This document shows positions 44,421 through 56,419 of a stretch of DNA of 64,000 nucleotides, piece after piece. The notes below the pieces were generated by a model that worked only from the letters and a program-made list of their open reading frames with translations, did no database searches and was not told where the DNA came from. Each line of letters starts with the position of its first letter. Position 1 is the first letter of the stretch. Both the position numbers and the translations under genes were made by a program. The stretch covers positions 27,319,649-27,383,648 of the forward strand of contig NW_004624730.1 of NCBI RefSeq assembly GCF_000247695.1, given 5' to 3'. This DNA comes from Heterocephalus glaber. Its lineage: Eukaryota > Chordata > Mammalia > Rodentia > Bathyergidae.

Positions 44421-44927
44421 AAAGGAAAGAAGAGAATGTAATTAATATGAGAAAATGAAAAAATGGAAACAAAGTCTTTGTAAATAGAGAGGGATGGAGG
44501 GGTTGAAGGGAGAGCAGGAGAATGGGGAAAAAATAAGAAGAGAGATTATGTAAAGGTGCAAATTTCCAATGATGAATGTCATTATATTGTATACCTAAAA
44601 CATACCAATAAAATTCATTAGAAAAAAGAAGGCAATAAAAAGAAACAATATGGAAACAAACTTGAAAAAAAGAAATAAAACCATCTCTCTTTATAGATGT
44701 TATGATTGCCTAAGTAAAAATGTGGGGCCGATCTGATCTTCATTGGAGTGTTTGCCTTCCAGTTGCTCAGGCTGGAATCTTTTCCCATTTTTTCACTCTC
44801 TTTTGTTAAGGGCCAGCCTGATCTTTGTCAGCTCCTTGAGCTAAAATTTCTTACCATTTTCTCTTACTTTCTAATTAAAACATTTTCTTATATTAAAAAT
44901 GCTCAAAAAACTATTAAAAAACTATTC

Positions 44928-45020
44928 TAGGGCCGGGGATGTAGATCAGTGGTGTTGCGCCTGCCTGGCCAGTGCAAGGTCCTGAGTTCGATCCCCAGTA
45001 CTGAAAAAAAAAAAGAAAAT
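44928..45020 (+). mobile_element. ID-type SINE
   Basis: gggccggggatgtagatcag, gtcctgagttcgatccccag, A tail. Exact duplication aaaaaactattc (44916-44927 and 45021-45032). Lies inside the interrupted old L1. Confidence 0.96.
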
Positions 45021-45724
45021 AAAAAACTATTCAAAGTAAAAAGTGAGATGAGAACTTTGTAAGATACAATGTAAAAAAATGGAAAAATTGATCCTACTTC
45101 TTATGCTATTAACAAATAATTATAAATTAAAATATGAAAATATCATTTATATTATCATAAAAATCATTAAAACCTTAAGTATAAATCTGTGAGATCTGTA
45201 TGATGAAAATTCAAAACACTGATGAGGAAAATCAAAGCCCTAACACAAGAGGATATACACTGTGTTGGTGTTTTGAAAGTCAGTGTTGTTATGTTAATGC
45301 TTCCTAATTGGTCTGTAGATTCAATGCAATCTGAATAAATAAAAATTTTAGAAAGCTTTGTTTTGGAAATTGACAAGTTGATTAAAAATTTTATATGGAA
45401 ATGTAAGGACTTAGAAGAGTGAAAACAATTTAAAAATATATATTATAAAATAAAACAACAACAACGAAAAGCAAAACTAATGGACTAATGCTACCTGATA
45501 GCAAGATTCACCATAAAGCTACAGTAAGGGAAACTATAGTTTTGTCCTAAGGCTAGACATAGAGATCAATTAGGTGAAATAGAAGATCTAAAAGTAGACT
45601 ACGTATATGTGGTTAATTGCTTCTCAGTGAGGAAGTTAAAGCATGTTTAATGTGCAAATGGAAAGTCTTCAAAAACTAGAGCCCAGGGTTTTTCAAAAAT
45701 AAGACTGATGATCATTTCATCTCT

Positions 45725-45800
45725 GTGTTAGTCAATTTTCTGTTACTGTAACAAATGAGATAGCTAACTTATAAAGAGGAAAAAGGTTTTAAAAAGGATG
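45725..45800. mobile_element. Short MaLR LTR end fragment
   Basis: ctgtgttagtcaattttctg and ttactgtaacaaatgagata are the opening of a MaLR-type LTR (compare 29408). It ends at an ID SINE, and the rest of the LTR is absent after it. Confidence 0.55.
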
Positions 45801-45806
45801 GTCTTT

Positions 45807-45891
45807 ATTTTTTTTTCCAGTACCAGGGATTGAACTCAGGACCTTGTGCTTGCCAGCCAGGCACAGTGCCACTGAGCTGCATCCCGGGCCC
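45807..45891 (-). mobile_element. ID-type SINE, antisense
   Basis: T run, cagtaccagggattgaactc to ctgagctgcatcccgggccc. Exact 12-base duplication aggatggtcttt (45795-45806 and 45892-45903). Confidence 0.96.
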
Positions 45892-45915
45892 AGGATGGTC
45901 TTTTTAATAAATGGT

Positions 45916-45953
45916 TTATTTATTATTTATTATTATTATTATTATTATTATTT
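45916..45953. repeat. (TTA)n simple repeat
   Basis: TTTA units passing into about nine TTA units. Confidence 0.92.
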
Positions 45954-47114
45954 AGATTGTTTGGGTATTCATGTGCAAAAATGAACCTTAATCTTTACCT
46001 CACATTAAATATGAAATTAATTGGAAGTGACTCATTAGAGCCAAATATTACAAAAGTTCTAGAAGAAATCACAGGAGAGTCTTTATAGATGTGCCATCAG
46101 CCAACTTCTTTGATAGACCTCAAAAAGGCATGAATCATTAAAAATAGAAGTTAAACTTCGTAAAAATTAAAACATTTTTCTCTTCAAGAGACATCACTGA
46201 AAAAGTGAAAAAGGCAAGCTGCGGAATGGAGGGAAAATATTTGCAAAACATAAATATGATAAAGGACTCTATCAAGAATATATGAAGAACTACCACAACT
46301 AAGTAATAATACAAACTATCTGATTTTAAAATGTACAAAAGCTTTGAATATATACTATATACAATAACCAAAAAGAAGATGAGAAAACTCTCAACATCAT
46401 TAATCACTAAATAAAAATAAATTTAAATGCTACTCATTATTTTTAAAACTTCAACACACCAGATATGGTAAGAGTATGGAGTAGCTGGAATTCTTACATG
46501 TTGTTAGTGGGAATGCAAAATGATAGAGACAGATTGGATAAGTTAAGTGTACAATTATGATATGACCCCAAAATTCCATTTGTAGATATATACCCCAAAG
46601 TAAAAAAGCTTATAGTCACAAAAATACCTGTTACTTGAATACTGTAGAAACCATCTGTATAAAGCCTCAAACTGAAAACAACTCAAAAGGTGCATCATTT
46701 CTGGAATAGATGAACAAATGATGATATATCAATATACCAATAAACTTCTAGTCAGCAGTAAGAGAGGAATAAATAACTGATACATGGAGCAGCTTGGATA
46801 GCTCTCAGAAACATTTTGCTTAGTGAAAGAAGTTGGACATCAAAGACCTTTTACAGAAAGTTCTAAAAAGACAAAGCTGTAGTGACTGAAAGCAGATTAG
46901 TTAATGGTCACCTAGATACATGTGTGGGAGATTACCTATGAAGAAGGATGAAAGAATTTTTTTTGGTGCAATGGAAATATTCTATAATCTTTATTGTAAT
47001 GATAGCTATACAACCACATACATTTGTCAAAATTAAAAGAACTGTATACATATAAATAGTGTGGTGAGTTTTATTACATATTAATTATATCTTAATAAAG
47101 CTGTGTTTAAAAAC

Positions 47115-47520
47115 AGAGAGAAAGAGCCCTCTGATTGCCACAAAGAGAATAAAAGATGAGGGTGATTGACGAAAGAGTTAGATATTAATTTTTCAGAAAT
47201 AAAAGCTAGAATTTTTCAAAAAGAAACTTGACTGAGAAATAAGGAGAAAGCACAAGAAGACCAAAAAAGGAAAGAACAAAACCACAGAAACAGATGAGCT
47301 TCCCAAGCACAGATTTTGTGCCCCCGATTAGCATGCCAGACACTTCCTGGTACACGGGCCCTCGTTCCTTTTTTCTGCCCCCTTTGGTCTCATTTGGATG
47401 CAATGCCAAGCTGTTCAGGCTAATTCCAAAACAGGCTTGTGCCAGCAGCACAGTTTCAGTTTACCAGAAGTGCTGTTAGGGTCCCCCTGTGAACCCATCC
47501 TACTATTCGTAAAATTGGTT
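47115..47520. other. Non-coding stretch, nothing assigned
   Basis: No gene or clear repeat. The overlapping frames on both strands are unremarkable. Confidence 0.4.
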
Positions 47521-47537
47521 CTACCAACTACTTTTTG

Positions 47538-47606
47538 TTCATTTATCAACCTCAGGGCTTTGCACTTGCCAGGCAGGTGTGGCACCACTGAGCTACATCC
47601 CCGGCC
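47538..47606 (-). mobile_element. ID-type SINE, antisense, 3' end eroded
   Basis: Keeps ggctttgcacttgccaggca to ctgagctacatccccggccc but lacks the ggtaccggggatc and T-run part, which is replaced by ttcatttatcaacc. The duplication ctaccaactactttttg (47521-47537) / ctaccaacaactttttg (47607-47623) shows it was a normal insertion that later lost its 3' end. Confidence 0.88.
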
Positions 47607-47624
47607 CTACCAACAACTTTTTGA

Positions 47625-47994
47625 GGCTGGAATGCCCAGTGACCAAGTAGCTCTTTGGTTGGTAAGCTTGTGTTCCTATCGGCCATTTCCTATCTTCACA
47701 TGACTCTACCTTGGTAGGTAAAATCCAATATTTGGGGCACATACTATTTATCTGAAATTTAAATTTAATCAAGTATATATTTTTACTTGCTAAATTTGAC
47801 AGCCCTATACCTTGGGTCATTTTCTTCAGGATTCTGCCTATTGTTCCTCCCAGTCCCTGAGAAATTGTTTTCCCTGAAAACAGTAGGAAAAGTATGTTTT
47901 AGTATTTTACATATCCGGGAGCAAAAGCAGATCCGCAGCCAACAACCTGGAAGAAGATTATGGTCCTCTCAAGATTCAGGCTAGCCAGAGGAAG

Positions 47995-48034
<40 letters not shown>

Positions 48035-48780
48035 GTTCATACATACATAACGATTTTTACTTACACCTATGTAGTATATTTTTATGTATTTGTATTAAAT
48101 GCATTCTCTTTTAGGTTTCTAGCTTGTGTGGGGAAGTTTTGCTGGATGTGGATAATTCAGAGAGTGAGTTTTTCTTGCCCATCCATGATGGAGACTCATG
48201 AGAGTAAAGAGAAAATGAATACTTTGGTGGCTAAGATAGTGTGGTATTTGTATACATATAGACACATACATACTAACATAGGTGGCTAGGCAGGTAGGTA
48301 GATAATAAGCTACTATCTTACTGTCTGGAACAATTATTTTAACTAAAACCTTCATGTATACACGAGTAATGAATTTCCTGGATTGTCCAATTCACTTCCT
48401 CTCAGCTGTGCAGCTAATCTTGTGATCTCTTGTGCCCTCATAGTGGGAAGGGAGAATTCCTGCTTTAAATCCAGTGCTGGATTCATGTTTTTGAAACAGT
48501 TAGAGAGTGAGAGGGAAACATATTGGCTTAATTTTATCCAGCAAGGCTTTTTCTCCATTAATGAGGACAGCATGAATAAATCAAAGATCCTATCAAACAG
48601 CCTTTCTGAGATAAAGCACTTATCTTGGGTTTCCATTTTCAGCAAGAAGAAAATGATCACATTTACTTATAAAATAATGAGAGAAAGAGAAAAAATGTTT
48701 TTGTTTCTCTGCACATATCTCTTAAACCAAAAAAGAAGTAGACTTGTGAATAACAACCCAGGCAGAGATTTTGATTATGA
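47625..48780. other. Non-coding stretch with (CA)n at 47997-48031
   Basis: The 166-codon plus-strand frame at 48383-48883 runs into a MIR, shows no family motif, and is judged chance. No recognised repeat other than the microsatellite (about 17 CA units). Confidence 0.45.
47997..48031. repeat. (AC)n microsatellite
   Basis: Uninterrupted AC units. Confidence 0.95.
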
Positions 48781-48784
48781 GAGA

Positions 48785-48985
48785 AGCAAAATGGTGAAGT
48801 GGCTGAAAGCAGAGAGGGCTTCAGATCTCAGTTTTGCCTCTGTCCAGCCGGTATTGAACCTCCATCCTCAGTTTCCCAAGTGAAAAGTAGGGTTTAAAGC
48901 AGGATCTCCTTCATGGGATTGTTGTAAGGATTACATGAGTAATTTGTAAAGAACCTAAATTAGTAAGTACTATGTATGTTACTTG
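48785..48985 (+). mobile_element. MIR SINE
   Basis: atggtgaagtggctgaaagc, ccatcctcagtttcccaagt, gggattgttgtaaggattac, taagtactatgtatgtt in MIR order. Nearly full length. Confidence 0.88.
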
Positions 48986-48989
48986 TCAT

Positions 48990-49670
48990 TGTTATTTATT
49001 TTAAAAGTTTAATGTGCTGAGTGAAGCCATCAGTTTAGTCTTTAACACATAGGCCAGAATTCGAGGGCATAATTTAGAAAGCACTTTAAGGGATTTAAGT
49101 TAGCAAGAAGGAAGAACCTGAAAAAAGAATTTTTTAAGTCCTAGGATGGTCTACCAAAGAAGTGCTAAGTGCTTGAAAAGTACATACTTTAAAAATCAGG
49201 ATTGTTGATTACCCAGTTAACCAGGACGATGGGAGTGAAGATCTGTAAGCTACAGCTATCTCACGACCAGTGCCAACCGTTTTGTTCTGAGTGGCCTAGA
49301 ATTTGTCACGTTCCTGCCTGACTGTAAGTTGCCTGTGTCAGTAGTGACGATGGTGGATGATTTTTCATTTCTTAAATGTCCATTTGCCCTGGTGCTGGCC
49401 CAACTGCATGTTATATCCCTAGTGAAGAAACTGGCACTAGAATTGTGTCAAAGTTGTTTTAATATTCAAAATGCTGAAGGTTTACAAATAACATTTTAAC
49501 ATGCATACTGACTATTCAGGATGATTTTCCACACCAGTTGATGCTATTAAACAAAACAGAAAGTGCCTTCAGGTATCCCCAAACTCACTTATGTGACTTA
49601 ATAATATGCTTCTCTGTTTTTTGAAAAAAAAAAAAAAAGCCAAGACACAATGCAAAAAAAGTTTAAAATA
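48990..49670. other. Non-coding stretch, nothing assigned
   Basis: No gene or clear repeat. Confidence 0.4.
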
Positions 49671-49680
49671 TAGGTCCCTA

Positions 49681-49768
49681 GAGCTGGGGATTTAGCTCAG
49701 TGGTGCTACTGCCTGCCTTGCAAGCACATGGTCCTGAGTTTGATCCCCGGTACCAGAAAAAAAAAAAG
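49681..49768 (+). mobile_element. ID-type SINE
   Basis: gagctggggatttagctcag, gtcctgagtttgatccccgg, ggtaccag and an A tail. The imperfect duplication taggtcccta/tagtttccta flanks it. Confidence 0.95.
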
Positions 49769-49779
49769 TAGTTTCCTAG

Positions 49780-50040
49780 AAACATTCATGACTTGCTACA
49801 AAGAGCTGTTTTTTACCACAAGGAACCAAAACCAATCTGTGGCTGGCTGATCATTTGGTTCCAAATACGAAAGATTCTTTGAGTTAAGAATAAAATGTTC
49901 CATATTTTAAGGCCACAGTTTTACTGGTAACATTTTCTTAAAGAGCAATATATTTACAAACAAAACTAGGTAAGCTATAGAGTCATTTACCACCAATATT
50001 GTTGTCATAGAAAAAGTAATCGTGCACTCAATCTATATTA
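49780..50040. other. Non-coding stretch, nothing assigned
   Basis: AT-rich, no recognised feature. Confidence 0.4.
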
Positions 50041-50044
50041 AAAG

Positions 50045-50185
50045 TCAAGGTTGAAAAGACCTTAACAATGATCAAAGTCAATTCTTTCTCCCATTTTCCA
50101 GATAATAAAATTGAACCAAACTCCAAGGACTTAAGAACTTTATGCAAAGCTAGTAGCAGAGCTGAGTTGGAACTCAGAACTTCTG
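50045..50185 (-). mobile_element. MIR-type SINE fragment, antisense
   Basis: cccattttccagataataaa, gctagtagcagagctgagtt, ggaactcagaacttctgccc match reverse-complement MIR order; diverged. Confidence 0.7.
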
Positions 50186-50289
50186 CCCAGTCCTCCACCA
50201 CCCCTCAAGATACTCCCTCTCTCCCTCATTATACCCCAGGTCCCAGGGTCTTCACTCTGTCCTCCTAACAGGCCAGTTCTTATCCCATC

Positions 50290-50590
50290 TCAGGCCTTGG
50301 CATTTGCTGTTTTGTCTACCTTTCTCCTCCATGGTCCTATGGTCCTCCTCTGACAAGCATCACTCCAATGATCATCTTATCAGAGAGGCCTTCCCTAACA
50401 ATCCACTGGTCACTTCTCTCACACCACCCTGTTTAATTTCCTTTTCCAAAACTTATGGCTATCTATCTGAAGTTGTCTTTCTTATTGACAGTGTAGTGTC
50501 CTCTTTCCAAGGCTTCCCCTGTGTCTGCTCTACTTCCTGAATCTAGAATGGTGTCTGCTACAGAAGAGGTGCTCAAGGAATAATGTTGAA
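50290..50590 (+). mobile_element. L2 LINE 3' end
   Basis: ggccttggcatttgctgttt, tatcagagaggccttcccta, then ctagaatggtgtctgctaca and gctcaaggaataatgttgaa follow the typical L2 3' end order. Confidence 0.85.
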
Positions 50591-50689
50591 TGCATAAAGG
50601 AAGAAAATAAGAGTTTTTAAAGAGTCCTTCTGTTTATCTTGTCTTCTGATTATGTTGTACTGTGACTTTAATGTACTATTTTAATGATA

Positions 50690-50895
50690 ACTACTATTTA
50701 TTGAGGAAGTACTATATTTTGAAATATTATCTTAGGCCTCTTACAAACTTTACCTTATTTAATCTTCACAACACACCTAGGTGGTAGGTATAATTATCCT
50801 TGCTTTACTGATGTAAAAGTTGAGCTCAAAGAAATGAAGTGGCTCAACTAGGTAGTAAAGCCATATTCAACCCATGCATGTCTGACTTGAAAGTA
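50690..50895 (-). mobile_element. MIR SINE, antisense
   Basis: atttaatcttcacaacacac, tgatgtaaaagttgagctca, gtggctcaactaggtagtaa in reverse-complement MIR order. Confidence 0.85.
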
Positions 50896-50899
50896 ATCA

Positions 50900-53830
50900 T
50901 ATCTAATATTTGACACATCTTTTATTTATTTTATCTGTTCCCAAGTGCTCAGTCTCAGGGCAATATTAGTAAATAGAATTATAGGACACTTACCAGATTG
51001 TAAGGGCTCAGAATGGGTTTTAATTTCACATTAATAATGAAGGAGTCAGTTGGAAGTACAGAGATGCTTATAATTGCATTGACCCTTAAATGTTCACATG
51101 AGTGTTGGCATCCTCACTTGCTTAGGTTTTGATTTGTTTATTGTACCTGCCAGGGCTCAGGAGAAAAGGAGAATGAGTATTCCATGAGAGGGCGGCTGAC
51201 TGTGGCTGGAGAGCCCAGAGGGCCTGATGTATAAAGTTCTACAGGAGGCCTTGACCCATAGGAGGAGGGGTTTGTGTTTCTTCATTCAGGATCTTGAGTT
51301 ACGATATTAGGAAGAATTGAATGCAGGGCCCACAGCCTTTGTTCTCTGTTCTGATATTAAAGACCGACTAGGCTCAGCTCAGCTCCCAGCCTGTGAATGT
51401 AGAGCACAGGGTCAGTGCAGACTGACAAGCATTTGGGGAACAGTTAAACACTGCTTGGAGAATCACAGCCTTTTGGGACTATTTCCAAAGCTATTATAAC
51501 TTTTGCCTTGATTCTTACATCCTGGCCATTATCAGAGGGGAGGTGGGATGCCTGAGAATGCTCAAACAGTTGTTCACTTCAGATTCAAGGGTGTTTCCAA
51601 CATACCCAGATAGCCCCAGAAGAGTAGGCTCAAGAGTGGGTCACTGATCTAGCAAGCTGGTGCTAATCCTGGCCCTTGTCATGGGTGTTGGGTCATCACA
51701 GAACACACTGTCAGGACACACTTTTCGACCATGCCTGGTGAGCAAGCAAGTTCTCCCCAAGCTCACTCAGGCCTGTGCTGTCTCCCCACCCACCCCAACA
51801 TCTCAGCATTTAATGTCTTCTGGTCACCCCTTCCTGCTAGCTTGCCTTTAGGGGAATGGTGTGACTCTTGAAGTTCTTAGGCAAGAGCCCAAGGCTATGA
51901 CTTAACTCAGAAAACACGATGTATGCTACACGTATGCTTATCCAAATATTTCTTTCACAAAATACCTACCTTAATGTTCACCCATAGAAAACAAATATGT
52001 GAAAACAATATCCAAGAACTCAATGAGAAGGAAGAAAAATGACTTGTTAAACCTCTGTGACGTCTAGAACGCCTTTTGTGCAGGATAGAAGTCCTATGGA
52101 GAATAGATCAGGAGCTGGCCTTACACCATGTAGGCTGCTTGGGGACCCCAGAACAGTCAGCTGCAAGTAAAGAAATATAAAGCTGAATTTTTAAATATGT
52201 TAATTATAAGAGAAAAGGATGGTTGCTAGTTGGACGTTAAAAGTAAAGATGGAGGGGAAAACGCTTTTCTTTATTCAACTTCCTTGTACCTTTAGGGTGG
52301 TAATATGGAAGATGAAGGTAAAACGAGGTTTTAATGAAACTTTGTGCCTTTTAGGAGAAAAAACCCTTGAAGCAAGGGAGGATGTGTTGATTGGAGGAGC
52401 AGTGTAGGGTTAGAAGAGACAGGAGGCTGGTTTAGGGAATTTTGGCTGCCAGACTCCTAGGGTATCAAAAGAGGGCATGTGTAGGAAAGAACTCATATAT
52501 GTTAGCCTAGGAATCCACGATCAGGGCCAGGGGTGGGTAGACAGATTTAGTGGCTGGTACACAGAACATCCACACCTGGGGTGACAAATCAGTCCTACAC
52601 TCACAGAAACAGTGCACACAAGGCCAGCTATGTGCAGGTTACCAAGGAACAGAAGAAGCCTTCCCTGTGAGCATGGCAGGCTGAGCTCTCTGTGGCCAAG
52701 GAACACAGTTGGGGTGAAGTAGTGCCCAAAGTGGGCTGCTCCCAGGCATAGGCAGACAGACCTCGCAGTCAGGCAGAAGGTCCTGAGTTTGGATGCCTCC
52801 AAGGAAGAAAGGAATTTATGTAAGTCTCCAGCAGAACCTGAATACCAAACAGACTGTTGCCATTCTTTCAGGGGCTGGTTCCCAACCTACCCTGGCTAGA
52901 GCTCATCTCTGTTGGGTGACGTAGAGAGAACTGTGAGCAGCTGGTAGTGTGGAGAGGCCCTTAATGTAACAGAGAGTATTTGCTGTCACTGTTTCAGGTC
53001 ATCATTGGCTAGAGCCAGAAGTGAGGCAGTTGGCTGGAGGGAATGTAAGGGAGGCTGGTCTGAGATAGACTGGGCTGATTTGTGTTTATACTATGCTGTC
53101 AGAGTAATGGAGCCTGTGGACCTGTCACTCACCTGACCACTTCCTGTAGAAAGCTTACTGACTTTGAAGTTTTGTGACAGGCAAAAAGCTCCACAGAAAT
53201 AAGAAGAGAGAACTACCTTAAAACCAAGTTCTAACACAATGGGATAGGCAATAGAAGCAATAATTTGACATCTGTGAACTGTACCGGATACAGAAGAGAC
53301 GGTTATAGAGAAGCCAAGGTATCTATCAGGAGACACAAAGGAGGGGCACTGTCTTGAATTTTACAGCAGGACAAAAGTAAAAAAAAAAATCAGTCCATAT
53401 AATGTTTGTCACCAAAATTATCCTATTTAGCAAGGAATTGGTTTTGGGTGGAGAAGGAACTGGGTCTACCTATGGTTTGAGTGGAGCCTACTCTATCCTT
53501 ACAACAGAGATCAGGTCTGGTTGACTTAATCCAGTAACTAGTTCACAGAAACATTCCCTCAGTCTTGAACAACAAGAAACAAGATGTATACTAGTGCTGC
53601 TAGGAAAGAAACTTTTCCTTTTCTATGGGTAGTGGAGCATGAGACTTACCATTGCTGTAGTCATAGGTGGATGGCATGGAGCCAGGCAGGCTGCAGCCCC
53701 ACATGATGTGGAGCCTAAGGATGGAGCATATGCTGTGGCAAAGTGGAAGTGAGAACTTTGATGGGATTATCCGAGATGCTGGATCAAACCCAACTCAACA
53801 CAACAAATATTACTGGATCAAAATATTTAT
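50900..53830. other. Non-coding 2.9-kb stretch, nothing assigned
   Basis: Moderate GC sequence. The frames up to 93 codons match nothing recognised. No repeat family was recognised. Confidence 0.4.
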
Positions 53831-53835
53831 TACTG

Positions 53836-53923
53836 GACTGGGGATTTAGCTCAGTAGTACCACACCTGCCTCACAAGTACAAGGTCCTGAGTTTGATCCC
53901 TGGTATCAAACCCCCCCCCCCAA

Positions 53924-53935
<12 letters not shown>
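53836..53935 (+). mobile_element. ID-type SINE with C-run and AAC tail
   Basis: actggggatttagctcagta, gtcctgagtttgatccctgg, then a C run (53911-53921) and AAC units in place of a plain A tail. It continues into an AT/AC microsatellite. Confidence 0.92.
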
Positions 53936-53936
<1 letters not shown>

Positions 53937-53969
<33 letters not shown>

Positions 53970-54003
53970 TATATATATACACACACACACACATATATAT
54001 ATA
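53937..54003. repeat. Compound (AT)n/(AC)n microsatellite
   Basis: Alternating AT and AC blocks grown from the tail of an ID SINE. The open frames over it are artefacts. Confidence 0.95.
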
Positions 54004-54009
54004 ACTATT

Positions 54010-55955
54010 TTTACTATCATAATTATTACCATTTGAGTCAATTTGAATGGGATTTTGTTTTTATTTTTCAACATAGTCTTTAGTGCTACCTTGAGGGAAG
54101 AGTGAAAGGGTAAAGCCTATGGGAATTATGCTAGGATGTGAAGGTCTTTCATATTAGGAAACAGGTCATCTAGGAAATAACTCCTCCTGGCTTCCCTAGG
54201 AATGATGGTTTGGGATGTCACCTGAGAGCAGTCCCCGTAGGCAGAAACTTCTCTTTGGAAGAAGCAGCCCCTACCAAAAACTGAGTACCAGGCTTTGGAG
54301 GCCAGTGAATATGCTCAGAAGGTGAATAGTGAGAATGTCATCCCCTTGGTTTGATTTGTTATCTGCATTTTCCCAATAGGGTGGGAAATGGGTCCAAATT
54401 TTTTATGTTCTACTAAACATGTTGCTGAACTCATCTGTGAAGCTGGAGAAGACTCACAAAGTTGGTCCTTCCAGATTGTTCCCTAACTTCTGAGAAAGAA
54501 AGACACCCCAAATGCCTCAAGCAGGCTGGATGTGGGTGGTGCTGGGAGGAGGCCCAGTGTTCTTGGTAGAGCATCCCTCCCCTCTATGTGATCTTGAAGG
54601 AGTGCACTCCCTCCTGGGACCAAGAAGCCATGGTGCAGACTCAGCTTCCCTTCTCTAGGGTGAAGCCCCTTCCCTGGCTGGTCTTTGGAAGCCCTCTTTG
54701 TTTGTAGATCAGGAAGCACACACTCATTTTAATGAAAAGTCACCTGCAGAGGAAAGCTGCTCAAAGAGTAGAGAAGTAGCAAACCCTACCAGAGCTTCTC
54801 CACTGTCTTGTATTTTCTCCAGTGTTAAAATGCAAGCGCTGGGTAACAGATGAGCAAACATGCTAGATTAAGTCATCTCTTCATAGGAATTAATCCATCA
54901 AACCCTCTCCCGAGAGCTTGAATTTTTGGAGCAGAGACAAAGAACATGAATGCATTGATCAGACTGGCAGAGGAAGGAAGGAGGCCAGGAGGAGAGAATT
55001 GGCTGGTATTAAGTAGCTACTGTGTTGGGCCACTTGGTGAACTATGCGTAGACTTGTCTAATTTGGTGTTTCCCAGCACTGAGAAACTGCAAAAAACTTG
55101 TCTTCAAACTTTTTTTTCAACTACCTCCTAGGAGGATTTTGCAAAGTCACATGCCCTTTTATAAATTTTAAAGTTAATATCTCAAAGTCTTCATCATAAG
55201 TTTAAAGACCATTTTTTCAATTAATAGGAGTTGCACATATCACACATTTGATAACATGAAATCAGGTGGGGATCGATCATAATCAGCTTAAATATTGCCT
55301 CGTGATCTCATAAAATAAGTTATAACTAACTTTGAATAAAGTCTGCAAGAAAAATGAATTTTTTGACATGAGTTTTCTATCTGTCTTGAAAAATCTGGTT
55401 ATTTCAGGAAGCATTCCAGTTGTAAGCTAAAGAATATGCATCACAAAGCTGCACCATTCTGGTATTCCAAATTCAGAGTCTCAGCATGCACCAAACACCT
55501 TATTAATGCAAAGCTTCAGGCTGAAGAAAACTCTGTGTAAGACAGGGGCCTCAGAACTTCATGATTTATCATTAAGGAAACAAGCAATCTAAAGTACTTG
55601 GACTACAGCAAAGGCTAGGATTTGGGATAGGTGAGGAGTCAGGCTCTATGTGATAAAAAGGAGAAGACAAAGTATTAGGAAGGGAGGTTTATTTTCAGGT
55701 GGACCTATTTTAGGAAAGAATACATATGGAATTAAGATCTGAAAACTGACTCCTTTTAAGCTATCTATATCCCTGGGAAGCCTTTGTGTATCCAGGAGGT
55801 ACATGCATGTATGTATGAGGATAACTCTTGCACATTATTCCATGACAGTAGGGTTCTGAGGTTAAATTAATTTGGGAAAAGCACGCCAGATTACCTAATT
55901 GGCTTCTTAAAGGCTCTATGAGGGCCTACAGTAAAGGAACACACGCTTATTTAAC
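54010..55955. other. Non-coding 1.9-kb stretch, nothing assigned
   Basis: No gene or recognised repeat. The minus frame at 54719-54483 (78 codons) has no family likeness. Confidence 0.4.
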
Positions 55956-55967
55956 CTACAGTCTTCT

Positions 55968-56056
55968 GCTGATTTTTTTTTTGGTACCGGAGATCGAACT
56001 CAGGACCTTGTGCTTGCGAGGCAGGCAGTGGAACCACTGAGCTAGATCCCCAGCCC
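55968..56056 (-). mobile_element. ID-type SINE, antisense
   Basis: T run, ggtaccggagatcgaactca to ctgagctagatccccagccc. Flanked by ttaacctacagtcttct (55951-55967) and ttaatctagagtcttct (56057-56073). Confidence 0.96.
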
Positions 56057-56189
56057 TTAATCTAGAGTCTTCTAAATGTTCTTATTTTTATTTTGTTCAG
56101 CACCTGTTTATAGTACCACAAAACCTTTAGGAACAGTGTTATTTTTACCATTCTGTTGCATAACGAAATTGAGGTTAAGTCTCTTATTT

Positions 56190-56415
56190 GCTGTAGACTA
56201 TGGGCCTGCAAATTCTTTCTGCAAAAGGTCAGGTAGAAAATGTTTTATACTTTGGGAGCCATGTGGTATCTATTGCATCTGCTCAATTCTGCATAGCCAT
56301 AAATAATACCTTAATGAATGAACATGGCTGTGAGCCAATAAAACTTCTCTGCAAAATCAGATGATGGACTGTATTTGACCTCCATGTGGTAGTTTGACAA
56401 TCCCTGTTCTAGGCC
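56190..56415 (+). mobile_element. hAT-type nonautonomous DNA transposon relic
   Basis: tctgcaaaaggtcaggtaga, tactttgggagccatgtggt, gctcaattctgcatagccat, gaacatggctgtgagccaat, aaaacttctctgcaaaatca and a late tggtagtttgacaatccctg follow the order of an old mammalian MER-type element, nearly complete. Same family as 22680-22990. Confidence 0.75.
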
Positions 56416-56419
56416 ATAT

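Larger units (their letters stand above)
43330..44628 (+). mobile_element. Young-type L1, 5'-truncated, nested in old L1
   Basis: Begins in the last part of ORF2 (translated [20 protein letters not shown]) and runs through the ORF2 tail ([40 protein letters not shown]) to a purine-rich 3'UTR and accaataaaattcattag. It is flanked by aaggcaagaa (43320-43329) and aaggcaataa (44629-44638), an approximate duplication. The older L1 reads on across it. The ORF2 tail is broken by stops and a frame change near 44000. An ID SINE lies within it. Confidence 0.88.
42845..47110 (+). mobile_element. Old L1 (L1M-like) ORF2 to 3' end, heavily interrupted
   Basis: Diverged L1 ORF2 text in sense order: gtggagtttattatagaaat and atatcaacaaactaaaaaag (42880-42970), ctagaggcactaggtagaaa (43300-43320). 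After a young L1, it resumes at about 44639 with aaagaaataaaaccatctct. Then ttcaatgcaatctgaataaa (45320), aagctacagtaagggaaact (45517), the RT C-terminal part (45960-46400), and a tail ending atatcttaataaagctgtgt near 47105. 44717-44900 is an unidentified segment inside. It lacks coding value. Confidence 0.8.

Noticed and set aside
48383..48883. 166-codon plus-strand open frame
   Set aside because: The longest frame, but its 3' part is a translated MIR, it has no family motif, and the upstream region shows no gene context.
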